Positions 1 to 5,099 of a stretch of DNA of 6,646 bases are shown here, one piece after another. This DNA comes from Pseudorhodobacter sp. Lineage in GTDB: Bacteria; Pseudomonadota; Alphaproteobacteria; Rhodobacterales; Rhodobacteraceae. The first letter of the stretch is position 1; each line of letters opens with the position of its first letter. The stretch spans positions 1 through 6,646 of the forward strand of contig JACMNW010000153.1 of NCBI GenBank assembly GCA_014378345.1, in the 5' to 3' direction. The position numbers and the translations under genes are program-made. A model generated the notes under the pieces. The model searched no databases. It saw only the letters and a list, made by a program, of their open reading frames with translations, and was not told where the DNA came from.

Positions 1-417
1 GTCGATCATCACCGAATGGTCGATCACCAGATCCACCGGGGCCAGCGGGTTAATCTGCTGCGCATTGCCGCCAAGGCCGAGGATACCGTCGCGCATGGCG
101 GCAAGGTCAACCACTGCCGGCACCCCAGTGAAATCCTGCATCAACACGCGGGCAGGGCGGTAGGCAATCTCGCGCGGGTTCTTGCCACCCTTCGCCCCCC
201 ATTCGGCGAACGCACGGATATCATCCACCGTAACAGTCTTGCCATCCTCAAACCGCAGCATGTTTTCCAGAACCACCTTCAAGCTGGCAGGCAGGCGCGA
301 AAAATCGCCCAGCCCCGCCGCCTGCGCTGCTGGAATGGAATAGTAATCCACCGATGTGCCCCCCGCCGTCAGCGTCTTGCGGGTTTTTTGGCTGTCATGT
401 CCAACGGTGACGGTCAT
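1..417 (-). CDS. acnA: Aconitate hydratase A, N-terminal part (runs off the left edge)
   Basis: The minus strand reads 139 codons from ATG at 417 to the window edge without a stop. The product is the start of an AcnA/IRP-type aconitase, a cytoplasmic 4Fe-4S enzyme that interconverts citrate and isocitrate in the TCA cycle. Visible family landmarks are YYSIPAAQAAG (about residues 26-36), SLKVVLENMLR near residue 50, the strongly conserved RVLMQDFTGVPAVVDLAAMR (about 93-112), and LVIDHSVMID at residues 130-139, whose Asp-His pair (133-134) belongs to the active site in this family. The family is usually about 900 residues, so roughly 85% of the protein, including the cluster-binding cysteines, lies outside the window. 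The start is supported by AGGAG at 424-428, six bases upstream. It is transcribed divergently from the DUF1223 gene. The identification is firm; the regulation is not determined by sequence. Confidence 0.96.
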   Translation of the reverse strand, partial: MTVTVGHDSQKTRKTLTAGGTSVDYYSIPAAQAAGLGDFSRLPASLKVVLENMLRFEDGKTVTVDDIRAFAEWGAKGGKNPREIAYRPARVLMQDFTGVPAVVDLAAMRDGILGLGGNAQQINPLAPVDLVIDHSVMID

Positions 418-514
418 CGTGCTCTCCTGGCCTCGTGCTGGGGCAATTTATCGGAATATACTTTGCGCCGTATTGCCCGAAATCTCGATACAGGCGCAAG
501 TGATCTCTCTAAAC

Positions 515-534
515 TGTATACCGTTGTATGCCGT
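515..534. repeat. Tandem 10-bp direct repeat, possible operator
   Basis: TGTATACCGT at 515-524 is followed directly by TGTATGCCGT at 525-534, with nine of ten bases identical. A spacing of 10 bp places both copies on the same face of the DNA helix, as in many regulator binding sites. It lies about 100 bp upstream of the acnA start and about 140 bp upstream of the DUF1223 start. I do not recognise it as the site of a known regulator; the operator role is inference from position and periodicity. Confidence 0.35.
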
Positions 535-611
535 ATTCCCAGCCTGTTTCTTGTCAATTCTTCCAACAAAACTGCAACACCGCACTGTCACAAACACTCG
601 CAAAACCTTGA

Positions 612-640
612 TTGGCGAAAATCGGCTCATTTGGTGTAGA
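612..640 (+). promoter_or_regulatory. Weak candidate sigma-70-type promoter for the DUF1223 gene
   Basis: TTGGCG at 612-617 and TGTAGA at 635-640 are separated by 17 bases. Each matches only about half of the sigma-70 consensus. Transcription from here would begin near 647 and give a leader of about 25 bases to the ATG at 672. This also suggests that the in-frame TTG at 612 is part of the promoter and not a start codon. The call is tentative. Confidence 0.22.
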
Positions 641-671
641 AAGCGTGAACGGTTTAGGAATGGAATTCGTC

Positions 672-1373
672 ATGCGTCCGATCATCACTGCCACCTGTGG
701 CCTTTGGCTTTGCTTGCAAGGTGCGGCCTTCGCCCAGTCGCAACCGGTCGTGGTGATTGAACTTTATACGTCGCAAGGCTGTTCGTCTTGCCCGCCTGCT
801 GATGATTTTCTGGCCATGTTGGCGATGGACCCGTCAATCTTGCCTTTAGCTCTGCACGTCGATTATTGGGATTACATCGGCTGGGCAGATAAATTTGCCG
901 ATGCAAAATTCACCGATCGTCAAAAAGACTATGCGCATCAAGCTGGATCGCGTTCGATCTATACCCCGCAGATGATTGTGGGTGGCCTTGACCGGGTTGA
1001 AGGCTACAAGCGCGAAGAAACTGGCGAACTGATCCGCAAACATCTTGATGCTGCCCAAGACATCGGCCTTACGGTGGACCGTAAAGGCAACATTTTGACA
1101 ATCCATGCTGATGCCAACGCATCCCTTGGTGGGAATACCAAAGTTCAACTCGTCCGCTACACCCCTTCAGAAACGGTAAATATTGAACGCGGTGAAAATG
1201 CGGGTCGCACGATAACCTATTATAATATCGTGAGATCTTGGCAAACGATTGGGGATTGGTCGGGTGCAGCGCCGCTTGATTTGCAAGCAAACGTCAAGGG
1301 TGACGAGCCACTGGTTGTGATCGTGCAACAAGACGGCCCGTCCTACATCGTTGCCGCCGCGCGGTTAGATTAG
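672..1373 (+). CDS. Exported DUF1223 protein with thioredoxin-like CxxC motif
   Basis: The predicted product has 233 residues. Residues 1-21 look like a Sec signal peptide (hydrophobic stretch, then AAFA before Q22), so the mature protein should be periplasmic. The motif VVVIELYTSQGCSSCPPAD (residues 26-44, cysteines 37 and 40) followed by LHVDYWDYIGW (61-71) and SIYTPQMIVGG (95-105) is the hallmark of the DUF1223 family, which has a thioredoxin-like fold. A redox role is inferred from the CxxC; no substrate is known to me. Near the C-terminus NAGRTITYYNIVR (176-188) is also a family landmark. I chose ATG 672 because it gives a compact signal peptide and has AGGAATGGA just upstream; ATG 660 and TTG 612 are in-frame alternatives. 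Three sampled 60-base rows give 45-47% GC, lower than the neighbours. It is convergent with the acyltransferase gene and the two stop codons lie 60 bases apart. Confidence 0.9.
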   Translation: MRPIITATCGLWLCLQGAAFAQSQPVVVIELYTSQGCSSCPPADDFLAMLAMDPSILPLALHVDYWDYIGWADKFADAKFTDRQKDYAHQAGSRSIYTPQMIVGGLDRVEGYKREETGELIRKHLDAAQDIGLTVDRKGNILTIHADANASLGGNTKVQLVRYTPSETVNIERGENAGRTITYYNIVRSWQTIGDWSGAAPLDLQANVKGDEPLVVIVQQDGPSYIVAAARLD

Positions 1374-1374
1374 T

Positions 1375-1446
1375 CGCCGCTACTTTTTCCAGTGCAGCTA
1401 CCTTTTCCAGCGCCGTTACTTTTTCCAGCGCCGTTACTTTTTCCAG
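1375..1446. repeat. Four tandem 18-bp repeats spanning the acyltransferase stop codon
   Basis: Four head-to-tail 18-bp units occur at 1375-1392, 1393-1410, 1411-1428 and 1429-1446. The last two are identical (CGCCGTTACTTTTTCCAG); the first differs at one base and the second at four. Read on the minus strand each unit is C-TGG-AAA-AAG-stop plus five bases, that is, the end of the acyltransferase gene (Trp-Lys-Lys-stop) repeated in frame. The stops are TAA at 1434-1436 and 1416-1418, then TAG at 1398-1400 and 1380-1382. The array fills the gap between two convergent genes. Its origin by slippage duplication of the gene end is an inference. Confidence 0.93.
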
Positions 1447-2309
1447 CGGTTGTGAATCCAGAACCACTGTTCCGGATGCGCACGCACCCTCGCCTCAAGA
1501 CTAGCGGTAATCGCGGCTGTCATAGTAGCGGCATCGCTCTCAGGGATCGGTGCCTCCAGTTCAATTGTGAAACTTAGACCGTCCGGCTGGCGGGTAGCAT
1601 AAAATGGCATTAAAAGTGCATTATACCGCAAAGCAAGGGATGCGGCCGATGACGCCGTGCGGGCAGGGCGGCCCATAAAAGAAAATGTCTCTGCACCGCG
1701 CACGTCTTGGTCAAATAACAGCACCAACTGGCCACCCGTTCTCAGATGGCGCACAAACCCGGCGGTGCCGCGCGGGCCTTGGGCGAATACCGGCCCGCCA
1801 AAAGCTTCCATCGTGCGCACATAATGATCGTTGAAATAGCTGTTACGGGCGGGGCGATATAGCCCGCCTACGGCAAAGCCGCGCGCCACAAGGCTTGCAC
1901 GCGCCGCCTCATAGTTGCCAAAATGGCCGGACACCAGAATAACCGCTTGTCCCTTCGCGCGCGCCTCAAACAGCGCCGCCACGCCGGGGCCAATCGGATC
2001 TATTTTTGCCATGCGCGATAGAAAATCCTTGGTTGAATAGTTTTCAATCAAAGATCGCCCTGCGTTGTCAGAGACTTGGTTTGCAATCTTATAGCGTTCC
2101 GGCACCGGCATATCCGGCCAAATCAGGCCCAAATTATCCAGCGCGCGTTGTTTATAGCCAACAAGCGGGGCAATCACCCGCCGCATAACCGCTCCAAAAA
2201 ACCAAACTCGCGTGGCGTAGGGTAATACCAACGCCAGCCTGATCAACGCCCGCAGGCCCGCATTTTCAAACCAGTGTTTGGTATTAACGGGCGGTTGGTC
2301 GGCGTCCAT
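1434..2309 (-). CDS. Lysophospholipid/lipid A acyltransferase, LpxL/HtrB family
   Basis: This 291-residue protein belongs to the LpxL/LpxM (HtrB/MsbB) family, inner-membrane enzymes that transfer a fatty acyl chain to a lipid A precursor or a related lipid. The catalytic H-x4-E motif is seen in VSGHFGNYE (His129, Glu134). Other landmarks are LYRPARN (150-156), the LLFDQD block (197-202), FMGRPARTASSAASLA (211-226) and the C-terminal QWFWIHNRWK (281-290), a conserved ending of the family. A hydrophobic segment at about residues 21-50 could anchor it to the membrane. ATG 2309 is preferred: upstream in-frame starts lie inside the transporter gene, and GAGG at 2319-2322 gives a suitable Shine-Dalgarno. 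Only 11 bases separate it from the upstream transporter gene, so the two are probably co-transcribed. The acceptor lipid cannot be told from sequence; ornithine-lipid or phospholipid acylation is a less likely alternative. The stop codon lies within the 18-bp repeat array. Confidence 0.92.
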   Translation of the reverse strand: MDADQPPVNTKHWFENAGLRALIRLALVLPYATRVWFFGAVMRRVIAPLVGYKQRALDNLGLIWPDMPVPERYKIANQVSDNAGRSLIENYSTKDFLSRMAKIDPIGPGVAALFEARAKGQAVILVSGHFGNYEAARASLVARGFAVGGLYRPARNSYFNDHYVRTMEAFGGPVFAQGPRGTAGFVRHLRTGGQLVLLFDQDVRGAETFSFMGRPARTASSAASLALRYNALLMPFYATRQPDGLSFTIELEAPIPESDAATMTAAITASLEARVRAHPEQWFWIHNRWKK

Positions 2310-2318
2310 TCTGCCCTG

Positions 2319-2323
2319 CCTCA
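2319..2323 (-). promoter_or_regulatory. Ribosome binding site overlapping the upstream stop codon
   Basis: On the minus strand the transporter gene ends in TGA (2323-2321) and the GAGG of the acyltransferase Shine-Dalgarno occupies 2322-2319, so the two share GA. The ATG follows nine bases later at 2309. A ribosome terminating on the transporter would sit on the next initiation site, which favours translational coupling. The overlap is seen directly; the coupling is inferred. Confidence 0.6.
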
Positions 2324-3211
2324 AGGGGCCGCTCGCGCGGCCATTGTTTCGCGATGCCAGACATAAAGCCCCGCCGCGATGATGACAAGCGCACCGACCA
2401 CTGTCCAAACATCCGGGTATTCACCGTAAAGCACAGCCCCCCAGATTGCGGCAAACACGATGCCCAAATAGGCAAAAGGGGCCACGACAGACGCCTCTGA
2501 CATAGAAAAAGACCGAATAAGGCACAGCTGCGCGCCCGTGCCGAGCGCCCCCATCAGGCAAAATAGTGGCCAGTCACCTGCCGCAATAGGCGCCCAAGTA
2601 AACGGTTGCACCACGCCTAAAACGGTTGATCCAAAGACAGATGCATAGATCATCGATGTCCAGACACTTTCCTTGCTGCCCACGAACCGGGTGATCAGCG
2701 CGTTGCCGGTATAACAAATCGCCGCCCCCATCGGCAATAACGCCGCCGGGGTAAACACGCCAAAGCCCGGCCGGATGATGATCATCGCCCCTATCATTGC
2801 GGCGAAAACCCCCAGCAAGCGCCGCGGGCCAAGGCGTTCCCCCAAAAACAACGCAGCCCCCAGTGTGATCAACACCGGGTTTGTATCGGTCAATGCCGTC
2901 GCCTCTGCTAAGCCGATATAGCCCAGAGCGGTGAAGAAAAGCCCCGTCGCGCCGAACTGGCAGGCACAGCGCAGCAGATGCAGGCGCGGATACTGTGTGC
3001 GCAGCAAGGGTAACAGCCGCCCGCGCAAAATCAGCACAACAAAAATCAACTGGCCGGTAAAGCGCGCCCAAATAACCTGTGGCGTCGGATACTTGGCAAG
3101 CAATCCCTTTGCCACCGCATCCATCATGGTAAACAACAAAATCGCGCTGATCATCAGGCCAATCGCGCGGGTGGCAGACCCAGTTGATTGCAGAAAAACG
3201 GGCCTGTCCAT
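2321..3211 (-). CDS. EamA/DMT-family inner-membrane transporter
   Basis: This 296-residue, very hydrophobic protein has the two-fold EamA repeat of the drug/metabolite transporter superfamily, with about ten membrane segments. The first repeat spans roughly residues 15-147 and ends with LGERLGPRRLLGVFAAMIGA (123-142). The second spans about 155-285 and ends with LYGEYPDVWTVVGALVIIAA (261-280). The paired GE-Y/R turns (124-126 and 263-265) are typical. It should move a small metabolite or lipid precursor across the inner membrane, but members of this family act on very different substrates and none can be assigned here. The ATG at 3211 has only a weak purine-rich site (GGGATGG) upstream. It is the first gene of a likely two-gene unit with the acyltransferase, which hints at an envelope-related role without proving it. 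Confidence 0.92.
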   Translation of the reverse strand: MDRPVFLQSTGSATRAIGLMISAILLFTMMDAVAKGLLAKYPTPQVIWARFTGQLIFVVLILRGRLLPLLRTQYPRLHLLRCACQFGATGLFFTALGYIGLAEATALTDTNPVLITLGAALFLGERLGPRRLLGVFAAMIGAMIIIRPGFGVFTPAALLPMGAAICYTGNALITRFVGSKESVWTSMIYASVFGSTVLGVVQPFTWAPIAAGDWPLFCLMGALGTGAQLCLIRSFSMSEASVVAPFAYLGIVFAAIWGAVLYGEYPDVWTVVGALVIIAAGLYVWHRETMAARAAP

Positions 3212-3265
3212 CGCGCCATCCCAAACGCGCCGCTGCGCCTCATAAAACCTTAAAACGTCGAACGC

Positions 3266-3288
3266 GCAGGTTCAAGCAACAAACCTGC
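3266..3288 (-). terminator. Small hairpin after the FliG-like gene, possible weak terminator
   Basis: GCAGGTT (3266-3272) and AACCTGC (3282-3288) form a perfect 7-bp stem with a 9-base loop. It lies 17 bases beyond the stop codon of the FliG-like gene, in the 94-base gap before the transporter. On the minus strand the first T4 run comes only about a dozen bases after the stem, so it is not a textbook intrinsic terminator. TTGAAC (3275-3270) and TAAGGT (3252-3247), 17 bases apart, form a weak promoter candidate for the transporter that overlaps the stem, so the element could instead be regulatory. Confidence 0.35.
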
Positions 3289-3305
3289 AAGCCCTTGCCG
3301 CAACC

Positions 3306-4400
3306 TTATTCATCCTCGCGGACCAGCACGATTTCTCCCGTTGCCTCCAGCTGCCGCACTGCTGTAATCACCGCGTTCATTGCAAGTTCGCCGTCCTTTT
3401 CCTTGACCATGCCGCGTGTTTCGATTTCTTCGCGCAAAGATTGCGACATGCGCTGTGACATGCTCGCCAAAATAAACTCCGCTGCCGCCAGATGCGCCGC
3501 ATCCAGCTTTGCCCCAGCCAGTGCAGTCACCAAAGCCACGGGTTCCACCAACCGCACGAGTTTGGGTACATCGCGCGCCGCGACCCGTTCGGGAATGTGA
3601 ATGAAGGTAAAGATCGCACGGCGCACCTGCTCGGCAAAGGCTGCGTCGGTTTCTTCCAGCCCCTTAAGAACATCTTCGCGCGTAAAGGCCGGCGATACGT
3701 TTAAAATCGCCCCGACGCGTTCTACAGGATCGCCATCAAACGCCCGTGGGGGCAGGTTTTCCAGCTGCCCCGCCAAAGAAAGGCCGATACGCCGCACAGT
3801 CTCCGGGTCTACATTTCCGGTCATCGACACGGCAAACGCCACCTTTCGCGCTCGTTCGCCCGGCAATTTGCCCAACAAATCAGCGGCTTTCGGCACCGGC
3901 AGTTTAGAAAGCATAACTGCCGCCACCTCAACACTTTCGTCAATCAGAATTGGTAACAACCGCTCTGCATCCAAAGCCATGATCCGGTCCCACGGGTCTG
4001 CCTTAGCCGACGCACCCGCCAATCGGCGCAGCCTGTTGGCGGCAGTACTGCTGATATGCCCATCCATCAGTGTCAGTGCGCCTTCGATCCCACCGGGAAA
4101 AGACAGGCCCACCTGTTCCAATTCCCCCATAAATTCGGCCACCACAGTGGCCAGCGTGGTGCGGTCCACCATCCGCATGTGGCCCATCTGTTCGGCCAGC
4201 GACGCCTGCATATGTTCGGGTAAACCGGTGATTTGCATCGGTGACCCTTCCGCCATCAACAGCCGCACAATTACTGCCGCCTTTTCGCGAGCGGTTAGAT
4301 CGCGTGTCGCAGGCGTTACCCGTGCAAAGCGTTCAACTGACTTGATCCGCGCCAAAGTAACCGAAGTGTCTTGTACCATATCGCCCGCCTGCATACCCAT
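3306..4400 (-). CDS. Divergent FliG-like protein (flagellar switch family, orphan)
   Basis: The 364-residue product can be followed along the whole FliG family. A FliG_N-like segment, LTAREKAAVIVRLLMAEG, occupies 35-52. The middle domain, about 137-218, contains VEVAAVMLSKLPVPKAADLL (157-176). The C-terminal part starts with PVERVGAILNV (225-235), continues with IFTF (263-266) and the MSQR...LREE block (314-325), and ends with RQLEATGEIVL (349-359). Canonical FliG forms the rotor switch ring between FliF and FliM and transmits torque from the stator. Here the EHPQ motif region reads ESVE (155-158), and the segment normally carrying the acidic pair (LDDR) reads VAAR (273-276), so motor function is doubtful by my hand alignment. 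It is longer than typical FliG (about 330-340) and has no flagellar neighbours in the window. ATG 4400 has no clear ribosome site; ATG 4379, preceded by AGGCGGG, is a plausible alternative start. Confidence 0.8.
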   Translation of the reverse strand: MGMQAGDMVQDTSVTLARIKSVERFARVTPATRDLTAREKAAVIVRLLMAEGSPMQITGLPEHMQASLAEQMGHMRMVDRTTLATVVAEFMGELEQVGLSFPGGIEGALTLMDGHISSTAANRLRRLAGASAKADPWDRIMALDAERLLPILIDESVEVAAVMLSKLPVPKAADLLGKLPGERARKVAFAVSMTGNVDPETVRRIGLSLAGQLENLPPRAFDGDPVERVGAILNVSPAFTREDVLKGLEETDAAFAEQVRRAIFTFIHIPERVAARDVPKLVRLVEPVALVTALAGAKLDAAHLAAAEFILASMSQRMSQSLREEIETRGMVKEKDGELAMNAVITAVRQLEATGEIVLVREDE

Positions 4401-4424
4401 TCTGAAGCATGCTGGCAGATGGCG

Positions 4425-4440
4425 GTTAACGCCCGCTTAA
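4425..4440 (-). promoter_or_regulatory. CtrA-type box upstream of the FliG-like gene
   Basis: The minus strand reads TTAA-GCGGGCG-TTAAC, an exact match to TTAA-N7-TTAAC, the consensus of the alphaproteobacterial response regulator CtrA. It lies 25-40 bases upstream of the ATG at 4400 and points the same way as the FliG-like gene. Checking the TTAA occurrences by eye, I found no second full site in the window. In Rhodobacteraceae CtrA is known to control motility genes, which fits the neighbour. If the right half-site acts as a -35, transcription would start close to ATG 4400, which would favour initiation at ATG 4379. Binding is inferred. Confidence 0.55.
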
Positions 4441-4463
4441 ATCCCGTGCCGGGATCAGCGGGC
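4431..4463. other. Two-part GC-rich hairpin between the TPR and FliG-like genes
   Basis: GCCCGCT (4431-4437) pairs with AGCGGGC (4457-4463), and inside it ATCCCG (4441-4446) pairs with CGGGAT (4450-4455). This gives 13 base pairs, an internal bulge of three bases against one, and a 3-base loop. It starts 8 bases beyond the TPR stop codon, so it could end or protect that transcript. No T-run follows on either strand, which argues against a classical intrinsic terminator. Its outer arm is also the spacer of the CtrA-type box. Confidence 0.6.
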
Positions 4464-4471
4464 ATCTTCGT

Positions 4472-5005
4472 TCAATAACTGGTGGTCTGCCCAGTCGCTA
4501 CGGCCTTGGCAAGCGTCACCTCAGCCCAGCTGCCAGCCCCACCGCGCAGCCGGATCTGGTTCAACTCTGCGCTGGCAAGCACCAGCTCGTTCATCTCAAC
4601 ATAGGCTTGGCCCAAGTACGACCGCGCCTGAATGTTGTCTGGGTTCTGCACCAAAGCATCCGCATAATACGCAAGCCCTTCCTCTAGCCGCCCCGCCTTG
4701 CGATTGGCAAAGCCAAGATAGGTCATCACGCGGTCGGTCTTGCCCTCCGTCATGCTGGCAAGCACCCGAAGCGCATCCTCCGGCCGCCCGGCATAAGCCA
4801 ATTCCCGCACCGCCAGGAACCGCTGATCATCATTCATGCCGGTGGTTTCAGGTGCCACACAAAGCGAGGTTTTCTCATCCCAAATCTCGCCCTTCTTGCA
4901 GTCTTCGCTGGTCTGGGTTTTGACAGGCGGGGCCGTATCGTCGCTTCCGGCTGCAAAAGCGGCGTAGGGCAAGGCGCAAAGCGCTAAAATCGCAAGATGT
5001 TTCAT
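4472..5005 (-). CDS. Exported TPR-repeat protein of unknown function
   Basis: The product has 177 residues. Residues 1-18 form a Sec signal peptide (MKHLAILALCALPYAAFA, likely cut before or near A19), so it should be periplasmic. Residues 36-49 read CKKGEIWDEKTSLC, a small cysteine-bounded loop with C-x2-G-x2-WD spacing that could form a disulfide. From about residue 62 the protein is helical and TPR-like: a clear unit spans about 94-126 (YLGFANRKAGRLEEGLAYYA...NPDN) and a second about 127-158 (ARSYLGQAYVEMNELVLASA). TPRs mediate protein-protein contacts, so a scaffold or assembly role is likely, but the partner is unknown. The start has a strong site, AGAGGA, seven bases upstream, behind an AT-rich leader. 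It lies 94 bases downstream of purB and 71 bases upstream of the FliG-like gene, on the same strand. I cannot assign a gene name. Confidence 0.87.
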   Translation of the reverse strand: MKHLAILALCALPYAAFAAGSDDTAPPVKTQTSEDCKKGEIWDEKTSLCVAPETTGMNDDQRFLAVRELAYAGRPEDALRVLASMTEGKTDRVMTYLGFANRKAGRLEEGLAYYADALVQNPDNIQARSYLGQAYVEMNELVLASAELNQIRLRGGAGSWAEVTLAKAVATGQTTSY

Positions 5006-5099
5006 GGGACGTCCTCTGGTTATTTTATTTAAAAGTTAGCACGCATTTCCCCAAAGCAAGCCCGAAAACCCGCCACCCCGGCATCACGCCTGTGTGACC

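Larger units (their letters stand above)
418..671. promoter_or_regulatory. Divergent intergenic region between acnA and the DUF1223 gene
   Basis: This 254-base stretch separates two divergently transcribed genes and must hold the promoters of both. It is visibly more AT-rich than the flanking coding sequence. I see no credible protein: the short ORFs here lack family resemblance and good ribosome binding sites. On the minus strand TATATT (plus coordinates 456-461) is a possible -10 for acnA, but no good -35 lies 17 bases upstream. The octamer GCCGTATT occurs at 467-474 and again at 530-537. The exact promoters are not resolved. Confidence 0.6.

Noticed and set aside
448..630. A 60-codon minus-strand frame in the acnA/DUF1223 gap
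   Set aside because: It has no good ribosome binding site, no recognisable motif, and covers the region that must hold the divergent promoters.
1361..1388. A possible intrinsic terminator at the end of the DUF1223 gene (GCGG...CCGC, then T5)
   Set aside because: The stem is only four base pairs with a 12-base loop, and the T-run is part of the 18-bp repeat that recurs without a stem. Too weak to call.
2310..2408. Possible 33-residue N-terminal extension of the acyltransferase
   Set aside because: It would overlap the end of the transporter gene and is not family-like; ATG 2309 has a properly placed GAGG.
2574..3224. A 216-codon open frame on the minus strand overlapping the transporter in another frame
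   Set aside because: It lies on the same strand as the EamA gene in a shifted frame and its composition is not protein-like; the EamA frame explains the region.
3601..4440. A 279-codon open frame on the plus strand opposite the FliG-like gene
   Set aside because: Its translation is rich in Ser, Arg, Thr and Ala with no recognisable fold, as expected for the antisense shadow of a GC-rich gene. The minus-strand protein has clear FliG family landmarks.
5007..5014. The palindrome GGACGTCC next to the TPR gene start
   Set aside because: It has no loop and could not form a stable hairpin; an 8-bp palindrome overlapping the ribosome-site spacer is plausible by chance.
5084..5097. A small hairpin TCAC-N6-GTGA just downstream of purB
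   Set aside because: Four base pairs with no T-run are within chance expectation, so it is not a supported terminator.
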